This document shows positions 22,551-32,359 of a DNA stretch of 64,000 nucleotides, in pieces. Source of the stretch: Panagrolaimus kolymaensis. Lineage: Eukaryota > Nematoda > Chromadorea > Rhabditida > Panagrolaimidae. Both the position numbers and the translations under genes were made by a program. The stretch covers positions 1,798,001 to 1,862,000 of the forward strand of contig JAJQJQ010000028.1 in the NCBI GenBank assembly GCA_028622995.1, given 5' to 3'. The notes under the pieces are model-generated. The model had not been told where the DNA came from and did no database searches. It saw only the letters and a list, made by a program, of their open reading frames with translations. How positions within the stretch are numbered: position 1 is the first letter of the stretch; every line of letters begins with the position of its first letter.

Positions 22551-23627
22551 ATGAGCAGCATGTTTGAATTGGATCTGTCAACTGATGGCATCAATGAACC
22601 CGAAAGCATTTATGAATATATTGTTACTTTGCTTATTGACGTGACAGTGTATGTTTGTGGAATTTGGGAGCTTTTATGCTTGATTTTTTTTGTTTTTCAT
22701 TTCATAAAAAAAACTGATTATTATTATACTGCTTATTTTTTATTGCTTGTTATTGGCTATGTTGTGGATTTAGTTTCAATAACATCCGATACTTTGACAG
22801 GATTTTTCCCTGAAGTTCTTCTAATTACCCACATTGATAATTTTGTTTACTGGTATTCATTTTTATTTATTGGTCCATGGAATACTTTTCTCGCATTGAA
22901 TCGATTTACAGCAATAATATTTTGGAATAAACATGGACGAACTTGGTCTGGTGCTTTTTTGGTGCTAATTTTATCGATTTCTTTGCTTTATCCTTTTATC
23001 GTCAATGGTTACAAAATTTTTGAAGGGTATTGTTTTTGGAATTTTCGATCTATTAAAGAATGCCCATTGGCTCTGTATAATATTGATAACTTCGAAAAAA
23101 TTTCCACTGGAATCAATGTGGCTCTTTGCGCCATTTTGGGTTTGATTACAGCTTTTGCGAGAAAATGCAAATTTATTCAAATTTCTGATGACAAGAAAAA
23201 ATTTGAAAAACATTTAATTATTCAATGTGCAATTACGACATTTATGTTTTCATTATATTGCATTTTGGATATAATTGTTAATAATGTTTTTGATCCAGAA
23301 AATGATGGAATGGAAGTAGATTCAAGTTTAACGACAATAATTTTATATGATCTTTTTGAAGCTGTTATGAAATGTTATTATCTTTATTTTCATATGTCTT
23401 CCACTTTATTGCTTTTTATTCTTTCGTAAGTTAATTTTCTTTTTGACTTTTTATTGTAATGAACAAATTTTTTTAGTAAAAAAGTTCGCCAAGGCTTTAT
23501 TGATTTTTATCATTTAAACATATTTTTTAATTGGACTACTGTGGTCAAAAAATATCGAGGAAGCCAACCATTAACAAAATCATCAAAAATCAATGTTCTT
23601 ACAAATATTTCACAAAGACAGAAATAA
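22551..23627 (+). CDS. Serpentine chemoreceptor, cluster copy 3 (Srg/Srv-like)
   Basis: Two exons, 22551-23425 and 23477-23627, for 341 residues. It is the most divergent of the three but has the same layout and intron position (TCG/TCT serine split by the intron). Landmarks are FYTAYFLLLVIGYVVDLVSI-like TM2, YWYSFLFIGPWNTFLALNRF, CKFIQISDDKKKFEKHLIIQ and the TM7 end FILSKKVRQGFIDFY. The C-terminal tail is rewritten relative to copies 1 and 2. Ligand unknown. Confidence 0.84.
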
Positions 23628-23827
23628 ATCTTAATTAATAATGTTTTCCATAAATAAAGAAAGCTTTATTCGTCAGTAATAAAAAGAAAATTTTGAGAAT
23701 CATTTCTTTATAACACTTTATTATATGATTTTAATAATTGTGAAAACATGGATGTTGGCAACAAAATACATACATAAAATTAAAACATTAAAAAAATTAG
23801 TAAAAATTATGATCAACAATTTATTAT

Positions 23828-24301
23828 TTATTTGCCTGGAGGTACTACTTTTGAGCCTGGTGGAATGTTGGTAAGTCCGCCACCGGGTAGGCTGACAACT
23901 GAGGGTCTGAGAGGATCAGTTTGAATTCCGGGTACTGGAGCACTGGGATTAACAACTTGACTTCCAGCGGGTACTGAGACAATTCCACCTCCAGGGGTAG
24001 CTACAGCACTTTGTCCAGTAACAATTTGACGACGAGCTCGACGGCCAGGGGTAACAATTACTGATCCTGCAGGGATGTCTCCTCCACCAGATTGATCAAA
24101 ACCTGATTGTTGGTTTGGATAAGTTTGGATTCCAGGACCATTTGAATGGACTACTTGACTGCCAGTTGGAACAGGAATGACTCCACCATCAGGTGTTACG
24201 ACGGATGATGATTGACCATTGTTGAATTGACGACGTGCACGAATTTCTGCACTAGCAGAAATCACCAAAACAGATAAAAATAATACAACAACAGTTTTCA
24301 T
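23828..24301 (-). CDS. Secreted repeat protein with RARRQ processing-type sites
   Basis: Single exon, 157 residues. The signal peptide is VVVLFLSVLVISASA. The mature part consists of three degenerate repeats of the form GQSxxVxTPxGGxIxVPxGSQVV, the first two each followed by PGIQT. Repeats 1 and 2 are each introduced by a basic motif, IRARRQ near residue 20 and RRARRQ near residue 87, which look like proprotein-convertase (furin/kex) sites. This suggests a precursor cleaved into repeat units, or a matrix protein matured at its N-terminus. No family recognised. A TATA-like box lies 70 bp upstream. Confidence 0.75.
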   Translation of the reverse strand: MKTVVVLFLSVLVISASAEIRARRQFNNGQSSSVVTPDGGVIPVPTGSQVVHSNGPGIQTYPNQQSGFDQSGGGDIPAGSVIVTPGRRARRQIVTGQSAVATPGGGIVSVPAGSQVVNPSAPVPGIQTDPLRPSVVSLPGGGLTNIPPGSKVVPPGK

Positions 24302-24370
24302 TCTATTTTTTTCTATTACAAATAAAGTTAAATATTAAAAATAAATTGTTTCAAATGACCAAATTTTGCT

Positions 24371-24380
24371 CTCTTTTATA
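24371..24380 (-). promoter_or_regulatory. TATA-like box for the RARRQ repeat gene
   Basis: TATAAAAGAG on the minus strand, 70 bp upstream of the ATG at 24301. Confidence 0.5.
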
Positions 24381-25819
24381 TTACTTTTCTGAAACCCGCA
24401 GGAAATAAAGAGAAGGAGAATGCACCCGAATAAAATACCCACATAAACAAACATGTAGAGATGCGAATTTTTGCGGTTCAAAAAACAGCCTTTGTGTGGG
24501 CGCGAAAAGAAAAATCAAATTCTTTTTTTTCCATTCATTCATAAAAACATCCTGTTTCAGTCGCGATTACATAATCTAGAGAGAAAGGGAGAGACTGGTT
24601 GTAAGAAAATCGAATATTTTTTTATTTTACGCTTCAAACAACCTAATTAGACATAATTTAGAGCAGTATCCGATGGCCGAGATTTTTTCTCCGTAAAAAA
24701 ATGGATGCTTTTTTTGAAAAATTTAGTTTTTTCATTTCCTTTATTTATTTATGAAATCTTTAGAATTTGAGATTATTACTAAATATGAAAAACTTTTAAG
24801 TGATCCTAATTATTATTATTTAATTATTTGTTTGGGAAAAAAGTATGTATAAAATATTAATAACACATATTATTGACGATAGAGTTAATGACGACGAGAA
24901 ACAATCATGAACACGTGCAATGAAACAGGTTTTTTGTTGTTTATTATCACTTTTTTGTTTATAAAGTTAAAGAAGAAAAATGATGAAACATTTTTTCTTG
25001 AGAGATAAACATTTTTCTTTTCTTTTTTTTGATTTTCGCTGCATTCAATAAAAAAGGGAGATGGACTAGTTCAAAAAAAAAAAATAGGGCAGAAAATGGA
25101 CAATGGTTTATATATATTTTTAAATCTCTTTGATACACTTATTGAAAACTAAGGAAATTAAAAGATAAAATATTTTTGTGTATTTAGAGAAAAAATTCAG
25201 AACCATTTTTATACTTTTATTAGAATAAACATTTATTTTTTGTTAGGGCTTACCCTCTCCATCTGAAAATTATATCCCCCAAAGAGGGATAATATTTTAA
25301 TTCTGAGCCAAAACTAAAAGGTTTTTTTTATTGAAGACATCATGGTATGCGGGAGATGGCAAGCCATCGCAAGGGTTTTGTCTTTATTGTTACCTAAGAA
25401 GGCATGCTTTTATGTTATTACGTTTGTTTAGAAGTGATAATGTTAAGTTGCCCAAATTCCTTCTAAAGTTTGATTATTTTTTAGTTTAAAAAAGGTTAAT
25501 CATCGCGAAACAAGCTATTTATATAATTTGACATACATAAATAAAGAAAGTGAAAAGGCAAATCTTTGTCGAATTGAATAAGGCTGCCGCCGCACAGTGA
25601 GCCGAAAAAAACAACACTCATTTTGCGCTTTTCTCGCGATTTTTCTTCAGCATTGTTTAACTTAAAGAAGGAGGATAACTTTTCTTTACCATTGATTGGT
25701 TGTAAAGCACAAAAAAAAGAGATGGAAAAAGAAAGAAAAAAATTACAATAGTGAGAGTGTGGGTGCAATGTTTTTTTGCTTTTTCATTTATTGTTCTCAA
25801 ATTTTATTTTAAAAAAAAG
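24381..25819. other. Gene-free stretch
   Basis: About 1.4 kb of AT-rich sequence. A minus-strand open frame at 25496-25768 has no recognisable features and is not called. No repeats recognised. Confidence 0.4.
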
Positions 25820-26659
25820 AGACTTAAGAATGAAATAATTTTCAAACCAGATAATTTAAAACTCCATAACTTTTCTATTCCATTTTCCATTATTTATTAT
25901 ATCACTAATTGTCCATCCTCATCCCCTTGGGGGTATTTGAATCTTCAAAAAACATGCAAATATTTTTTCACCAAAAAACAAATTGTCGTTGTTCAAAAAA
26001 TTGTTTGGCTACATGAAAATAAAGTCAAAATGGGAGAATTATTGGAAAATATCCATTTTGAAGACACACATTTGGTTGAATTGCCTTCTAACAACTTTCA
26101 ATATTGGCCTTTAAAACCAATATTATCAATAAAGAAAAATTCTTCATTATCATTTGAAAAAATTTATGGATTAGAAAATATTGAATATTTTTTTATTCAA
26201 ACTCAAGATCTTACTTTAAATGAATTTAATTATTTGGCATCGTTAAAAAAATTAGAATGTTTTGCTTTTGATAATGGCAATATCAGAGATGATTCTGGCA
26301 ATCCTGTAGAAATAGATTATATTCTTTCAAAACTTCCAAATATTCATATATTTGTTTATGGAAATAATTGTGAAATTTTCAACACAAAAAAATTTGAAAT
26401 CCTGAATTCAATGACTTTTAAGAACAAATTTGAACATTTTGTTATTTTTATTTCACTTATGGATGAAGAAATTAATCCATCATTAATTTGGAAATTTATG
26501 AATAAAAATATGGCATCTGATGGAAAATTTTCTATTAGATTTTCTATTTCGATCTCAGAAACATATAAAGCAAATGTTCAAATTTCTCTTGAAGAAGAAC
26601 TTCAAAAATTAGAACTTCACGATGAAAAAATTAATGCAACTGTTAAATTTTACGATTAA
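25820..26659 (+). CDS. F-box-like/LRR-like nematode family protein, start uncertain
   Basis: One long open frame, about 280 residues from the point where similarity to the paralogue at 29582 begins. Shared features are an F-box-like N-terminus (LKLHNFSIPFSIIYYITNCP, then LNLQKTCKYFFTKKQIVV), a middle block DLTLNEFNYLASLKKLE and YILSKLPNI, and the ending NATVKFYD. F-box proteins recruit substrates to SCF ubiquitin ligases; the assignment here is by pattern only. No ATG opens the frame at the expected position: the nearest upstream ATG is out of frame and the first in-frame ATG is about 70 residues in. Either a short upstream exon is missing from my model or the copy has lost its start. Confidence 0.55.
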   Translation, partial: RLKNEIIFKPDNLKLHNFSIPFSIIYYITNCPSSSPWGYLNLQKTCKYFFTKKQIVVVQKIVWLHENKVKMGELLENIHFEDTHLVELPSNNFQYWPLKPILSIKKNSSLSFEKIYGLENIEYFFIQTQDLTLNEFNYLASLKKLECFAFDNGNIRDDSGNPVEIDYILSKLPNIHIFVYGNNCEIFNTKKFEILNSMTFKNKFEHFVIFISLMDEEINPSLIWKFMNKNMASDGKFSIRFSISISETYKANVQISLEEELQKLELHDEKINATVKFYD

Positions 26660-26677
26660 TTAAGTACTAGGCAAGAA

Positions 26678-26694
26678 GCGGCGCTCCGCGCCGC
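26678..26694. repeat. GC-rich 7-bp stem, TCC-loop palindrome
   Basis: GCGGCGC-TCC-GCGCCGC, perfect. It lies 18 bp after the stop of the F-box-like gene. Similar units are at 28365 and 28545. Confidence 0.6.
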
Positions 26695-26879
26695 GATCCC
26701 CATAATTTTACAAATTGTATTAATAAGGAAAATTTATTTCATTGAACTAATTATATTATAAATTACAAAAAAATTAAAACACCAATTATTTATTTAATAG
26801 TTTTTTTATCTTGATTTGCAAACTTGCGAGAGCGAATTTGACCACCAGTTTCTTAACGTCCACCACCAGCAGATTACTT

Positions 26880-27996
26880 CTATCCATTACGACCGGTATT
26901 CTTATGTTTAGCTTGAGCAGGATTTTCTTTTCCATCAACTCCTCCTTGTTTTTCTCCAGCACCATAAGTTTTGTTTTTTCCACCTTGACCAACAGCATCT
27001 TTTTCACCATGTTGAACGCTTTCTTTTCCACCAATTGCAGCAGGTTGTTCTTTACCACTTCCAGCTATTCCTTGAGCACCAAGTTGAGAATGATTAATTT
27101 TAATAATATTATTGCAAACCATAAAAATGATCCCATCTAAAACATCAAATATACTCATTGTTTTGAAAATATAACTTACCAGCTTTAAATATATCACCAT
27201 AAGCGGTACATTCATCACCAGCTTTGATTTCAACAAATGATTTAAGTTCAAGTTCAATAATGTTATCAAAAGAATCAGCCAGCATTACAATCCATTTATC
27301 ACCATGTTTCTTAGGCAAGCAATCAACAATACCGCGGAGGATAACATTTTTCTTTTCATTTGCAAGAAGGTTGAAATTCTTAACTTCTCCACGAACAGTT
27401 GAAAACAGGATTTCTGCTGTTGTTTCTCTACCAGCAATAAGTTGGATATTGAGATCATCAGATTTGAAAACATAAGCACTTGATGAGCGACGATTTTCGG
27501 CTTTGATAGCTTGTTTAAGGCATATGATGTCACCAACACCAATATCAACATATCCAGCAAGATTTTCACCATTAACTTTAAACGAAAATTTCTTTTGGAT
27601 ATCAGCATACTCATCATCAGAAATAACGCAGTTGAAGTACTTATAACGTGGATCATCTTTTGATACGGAAGCAATGCGACATATTATATCAAAAGCACTA
27701 AAAAAATAATAATAAGAGTAAATTAATAAAGAAAAAAATTACTGATGGCGCATGTTTTTCTTGATCTTCATAACATCTGATACCTTAGATAATTGGATAT
27801 GATCTTGCGAAAGAAGAACACCAGCAGATTGAGGAAAAGCACCAGAATGAGGACCGCCAGCAGATTTAGGACCACCACCAGATTGAGGAAAAGCACCAGA
27901 ATGAGGAACACCAGCAGATTTTGGACCACCACCAGATTGAGGAACGCCAGCAGATTGAGCATCATCACCAGAAAATGGAACATCAGATTGAGACAT
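26880..27996 (-). CDS. OB-fold-like protein with Ser/Gly/Pro repeats and Gly/Lys-rich tail
   Basis: Three exons: 27996-27743, 27697-27180 and 27136-26880, for 342 residues. Residues 5-60 are short repeats (SAGVPQSGGGPKSAGVPHSG). The central 190 residues look like one or two beta-barrel domains (DIICRIASVSKDDPRYKYFN, GYVDIGVGDIICLKQAIKAE, ILRGIVDCLPKKHGDKWIVM). The GDII...K layout resembles single-strand-DNA-binding OB folds of telomere or replication proteins, which is a tentative inference. The tail is Gly/Lys/Gln-rich (GKEQPAAIGGKESVQHGEKD). There is no signal peptide, so it is likely nuclear or cytosolic. Confidence 0.7.
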
Positions 27997-28083
27997 TTCT
28001 TAGATTTTTTAAACAAAGAATTCAAGCGACCAGAATGCAACCAAATTTTGAATTGAAATGAACAGTTTTTGCTTTGCGCTTTT

Positions 28084-28092
28084 CTTTATATA
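28084..28092 (-). promoter_or_regulatory. TATA-like box for the OB-fold-like gene
   Basis: TATATAAAG on the minus strand, about 90 bp upstream of the ATG at 27996. Confidence 0.45.
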
Positions 28093-28364
28093 GGATTTTG
28101 AAGTTTCATCTAAAATTTCAAGGATAAATTTGCATAATATTTATGATTATTTACTTTTTTTACTATCATAATAGCTGCGTAAAAGAATGTACAATAAAAG
28201 CATATTCCGTGAAGTGGCGATATCTGTTCAATCATAAAATAAAAATAGAAAATACATAACATGAAAATAAACGACTTACCTCCTCTTGCTCTCCCTCAAC
28301 ATATAATGCTGCATACCCTGCAGCGGGGGCCACCATAAAGGTGGTTAAAAAGATCCTCGCAACA

Positions 28365-28383
28365 CGCGGGCCTCCGGCCCGCG
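28365..28383. repeat. GC-rich 8-bp stem, TCC-loop palindrome
   Basis: CGCGGGCC-TCC-GGCCCGCG, perfect, in AT-rich surroundings. Confidence 0.65.
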
Positions 28384-28544
28384 ATATAACTACTTCATTT
28401 TGCATTTATTAATTTTATATCATCTTATCCGTTTTCAAAAATACTCAAAATTTAAACTTTATACCAAATCTAAATAAATTAGATCTCTTTTCATTTTTAC
28501 CCAGCGAAATAAAAGTCACCAACATTATCCAACAGATAGGGAAA

Positions 28545-28564
28545 TGCGGGCCTTCGGCCCGGCA
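28545..28564. repeat. GC-rich stem, TTC-loop palindrome
   Basis: CGGGCC-TTC-GGCCCG with outer TGC/GCA pairs around a bulged G. It is nearly the same sequence as the unit at 28365. Confidence 0.6.
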
Positions 28565-28930
28565 TATTGTATATATTAAAATCTATCCTTGCAAGTTGCA
28601 ACCTTTAAAATTTATGGATTTGGATTCTTTACCATATTAGATACGTTGAGCATATAAGACGCTGTAATAGATAAAATTTTGCAACTTTGCTAAATTCTTA
28701 TGGCTTTTTAAAATGCTATTGCATGGATTTTCATCATTCTCATAGTACGTATATAAGATCTTCATTTAATATACCTAAGGTTTTTCCACCGCGCAACTAA
28801 TTTCCTTATCCAATTATCCACTTCCTTCTAAAGAACCCCAAATGCTTTATAGCACCTCAATAATAATAGCTAATTATTTCTTTTCAATAAAAAAGTCATT
28901 GTCCATGTTGTTTTATGCAACTCTCTTCAG

Positions 28931-29030
28931 ATCTTGGATCCTTTACCATTTTTGGATCCTTTGGGTATTTGGATCTTTTAGATATTTAGATCCTAAGGCA
29001 TATTTGAATTTATTTCGATCCTTTTGCATC
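28931..29030. repeat. Degenerate GGATCCTTT / TTTGGATCTTT direct repeats
   Basis: Five or six imperfect copies of a TTTGGATCCTTT-like word in 100 bp. Non-coding. Confidence 0.4.
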
Positions 29031-29581
29031 ATTGGGTAACTCAAAAAAAACAACCGCTCATCAACGCTACATTTTCATACAATGAAAAGCTTTTTACTTT
29101 GAACATTCATTCATTTTTTTATGCTAATTTTTTCATTTTTATTGAATTTTCCCATGATAGATTTCCAGGCTTCCACAGCCAATCAAAATTACTAGGAAGG
29201 ACGTTTGTTTTTTTCTATTTTTAATAAAAGAAATTTATTAAATTGCTGTCCGCGGCATAATACCAAAAATTTTATTTCTATTAAATTTTGATCTTTTTAT
29301 ATTTTTTTTTGTTTTGACCTATGCGACCTGAAAAAAGAGGTTTAGTGTTTGTCCTTTTTTGACCCTGTTTGCAATTGACAAATAAAAAGTCCTCACTCGC
29401 TGCTTGTGCCGTTTTCGCAGTTGCAAACTGCTTTTTATTTTTGTTTTGCGCGGCGGTATAATTTTTTTCTTCTTACTATTGATTTTCGATAAAGCGCGAC
29501 GGAAAAAGAAAAAGCTAGCTTGAGAGTATGTTTTCGTTTTGTTGTTTCCTTATTTATTGAGCTTAAAAAAGAAAAAAGTAA

Positions 29582-30427
29582 ATGGGTTTTAAAACTTCAA
29601 AGTTTCCTGATTCCGATATTATCTTCAATGTTAATTCTCTAAAACTTCAAAATTTTACTCTTCCATATTCTGTTATTTTTTATATCACAAATTTTCCATC
29701 ATCGCCGATGAGTTATTTCAAACTTCAAAAAACAAGCAAATATTTTTTCTCTAAAAAAAGAATCGTGGTAACAGAAAAAATTATTTCTTTTTCAAAAAAT
29801 AAAACAAAGCTTTGCGAATTAGATGAAAATGGATTGTTTGTTGAAAAAGCTGAATTACCATTGGATAATTTTTATTATTGGCCTTTGTGGATTTTAGGAA
29901 TCTCTGAAAATTCTCCTCTATCTTTTAAAAAAATATATCGTTTGGATATTGAGCTTTTGCAAATTATGAAACAAGATCTTACATTAAATGAATTTAATTA
30001 CTTGACTTTTTGCAAAAAAGTAAAATTGTTTTCCTTCATTGAAGGCAAAATTACAGACGATAACAATATTCCTGTTTCTGTTAATTATATTCTTTCCAAA
30101 CTCCCCAACATTAGCGCATTAAATTATGACAATCAATGTGAAACCTTTAATACCAAAAAATTTGAAGTGCTTAATTCAGTCAATTTTGAACAAAAATTTA
30201 AATATTTTTATCTTTATATTTCACTTATGGAAGCAGAAATTGATCCATCATTATTTTGGAACTTTATGAAGAAAAACATGGCAGTAAATGGAAAATTTGA
30301 AATATCATTTTGTGAACCGGTAGCAGAAGTTTATAGAATAAAATTGCAAACATCCCTTGATGAAGAGCTACAAAAATGGAAACCAGATGATGAAAAACCC
30401 AAAGGAACAGTTAAATTTCATGATTAA
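29582..30427 (+). CDS. F-box-like/LRR-like nematode family protein (paralogue of 25820)
   Basis: Single exon, 281 residues, with a clean ATG. Collinear with the copy at 25820-26659: LKLQNFTLPYSVIFYITNFP, FKLQKTSKYFFSKKRIVV, QDLTLNEFNYLTFCKKVKLF, YILSKLPNISALNYDNQCE and the ending GTVKFHD. The N-terminal 40-residue block has F-box-like spacing. The remainder could be a degenerate leucine-rich solenoid. No membrane span or signal peptide. Intronless structure and same orientation as its paralogue fit a duplication. Confidence 0.7.
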   Translation: MGFKTSKFPDSDIIFNVNSLKLQNFTLPYSVIFYITNFPSSPMSYFKLQKTSKYFFSKKRIVVTEKIISFSKNKTKLCELDENGLFVEKAELPLDNFYYWPLWILGISENSPLSFKKIYRLDIELLQIMKQDLTLNEFNYLTFCKKVKLFSFIEGKITDDNNIPVSVNYILSKLPNISALNYDNQCETFNTKKFEVLNSVNFEQKFKYFYLYISLMEAEIDPSLFWNFMKKNMAVNGKFEISFCEPVAEVYRIKLQTSLDEELQKWKPDDEKPKGTVKFHD

Positions 30428-30555
30428 TTATATTATTAAATGAGTTTTTTATATAGTGTTTTTAAAATAAATGATTTCATTTTAAATGAATGCATTCCTC
30501 AAATCTTGAAAAAGCAAGGTTTTTTATATTGAAAACTTTAAAAATGACAAAAAAT

Positions 30556-31960
30556 TTAATGATCATATTTTTCAAAGACATCTTTCATTTCTCCATCAAG
30601 CAATCGAGCAGCATCTTCTAAACCATGAAAAGATTTTAAAACAGCAAAATCCAAATAAGCTTCAACCAAAATTTTGTTTGGTTCTTTCTTTTCAATGGGT
30701 GCCAAAAGAAATGTTGAGGCAGCAGGAACCATAAAAACTTGAGCCAGAAACATGTAATTGTAGGATTTTTTGAGCTGCTCGGCTGTGTATGGAACTTTGC
30801 TGCCATCAAATTCTTTTGTTAAACATTCCAAATAATATTCGACAGCAAATTCTTCAGCTTGTCTTCGAACTACTCCATCGCAAGCAAAAAGAAGAAATTT
30901 AACCAAATCTGTCATGGGTGAACCTTCATTAATTCCTTGCCAATCAATAATCGCAGTAATATCATTTTGGACATCACCTTCCTCGTCGAGGTTCCACATA
31001 ATATTTCCAAGGTGCATATCACCATGGAGAAGAACGGGTTTGATTCCGAGATTTTCATGAGATTTGAGAACTGCATATCGAAGAAAATCTTTGTTTTCAA
31101 AGACTGTTCCATATTTATCAAGCAATTTCTTGAAATCGTCTGGAATTTGCATATTTAGTAGAAACTTTTTGCTAGCAAATTTTTTAAAAGTTGGCTACTA
31201 AATTTTTATTGCCCCTTCTAAAACCTCACCTTCACGTTTACATTTTGGTAAAAATGAATCAAATACAATCGGCTTAATCATATCCACGACATTTATCAAT
31301 GCTTCTTTACTTTTCAAATATTTCCCTTGCCAAAGCTTTGGATCAACGGATAAAATATTTTTGTGAAACTTTGCAAAATTTCGAATAAAACATTTAACTT
31401 GGGTTAAATTAATATTCTCAAAAAATGATAAAGTTTTTCCTTTTTGAGTCAAATCTTCCATGTGAATGCATCCATCTTGCTTAATTCCAGGAATCCATTC
31501 TTGCATTTTAAAAACTTTTGGCATTGGAATATCTATCACTGGTGCCAAATCTTTATAGAAAGCGCATTCATATTCATGGATGTAACCCCAATTTGAAACT
31601 TGTTTTTCACCTTCATCTCCAACTCCGCTATCCTTACTTGTTTCGATCAAAGAGGCAAAACTTGGAATTTTTAGAATGGTTGTGTAAATATCGGAGGAAT
31701 CATTGGAGTCAGTGAAAGTTAAAGTGCATCGAAGAATTTCTGATACAAAACCTTTGCCACCAGAAACATCACAAAAAGTTACCTAAAATAGCTCAAAATT
31801 TGATGGAAAAATGTAACAAAAAGCTTACTTCTTTAACATTTCTATTTCCATGAAGTTTATGAAAACTTTTATCATTTTCGCGCAAAGATTCCAATAACCA
31901 TCCAACAGTGATGGAATGGCCATTAATTTCTTGGCTATGATCCACAACGTCTTCGACCAT
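30556..31960 (-). CDS. CHK-domain (DUF1679/EcKinase-like) small-molecule kinase, copy A
   Basis: Three exons: 31960-31829, 31782-31230 and 31139-30556, for 422 residues. The fold is that of aminoglycoside-phosphotransferase-like kinases. The catalytic loop is PVLLHGDMHLGNIMW (His-Gly-Asp...Asn) and the metal-binding motif is AIIDWQGINEGSPMTDL. Upstream motifs include DGCIHMEDLTQKG and FAKFHKNILS. Such enzymes phosphorylate small molecules and are often xenobiotic-induced in nematodes; the substrate is unknown. Exon 3 was placed at CCAG/ACGATTTC because it restores the ED|D junction seen in copies B and C. A TATA-like box lies 61 bp upstream. Confidence 0.88.
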
Positions 31961-32020
31961 TCTTATTCTCAATAAAAATCCCAAACAAGAAAAAGTTGAA
32001 ATTGCGCTTTATTTTATTTA

Positions 32021-32027
32021 TTTTATA
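32021..32027 (-). promoter_or_regulatory. TATA-like box for CHK copy A
   Basis: TATAAAA on the minus strand, about 60 bp upstream of the ATG at 31960. Confidence 0.4.
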
Positions 32028-32359
32028 AGCAAAAAGTCAACAAGGAAGAAGGAAATTGCACAATGTTATCACATTATTTTTTCTTTCCTTCAAGCAATCA
32101 CGTGAAAGGCTGAATTTTTGTGATACTTTTTAGGTGCTGCAACGATGTAGCTTATAGTCCAAAGTTTTTATAGTTAAAAAACACTCATTATTTTTTTTTA
32201 GATATTTGGGGTAAAAATTTAGCAATCTTAGTGGGTCTTTTGTCTCGTTTCACTAATTTTTTGGTTCCATTTTTTATTGTTCAACATCATGGGTAAATGT
32301 AATACAGAAAAAATATAATAAATAAATTTTAAGAAAAAAAAGTAAGCAAAACAAATAAA

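Larger units (their letters stand above)
28093..29581. other. Gene-free stretch with GC-rich palindromes and GGATCC-type repeats
   Basis: Contains two hairpin palindromes (28365-28383, 28545-28564), a small CCACC-ATAAA-GGTGG hairpin at 28330-28344, and a degenerate GGATCCTTT repeat at 28931-29030. No coding exon found. Confidence 0.5.

Noticed and set aside
25496..25768. 90-codon minus-strand frame
   Set aside because: No domain, signal or splice support; it overlaps the 5' flank of the F-box-like gene.
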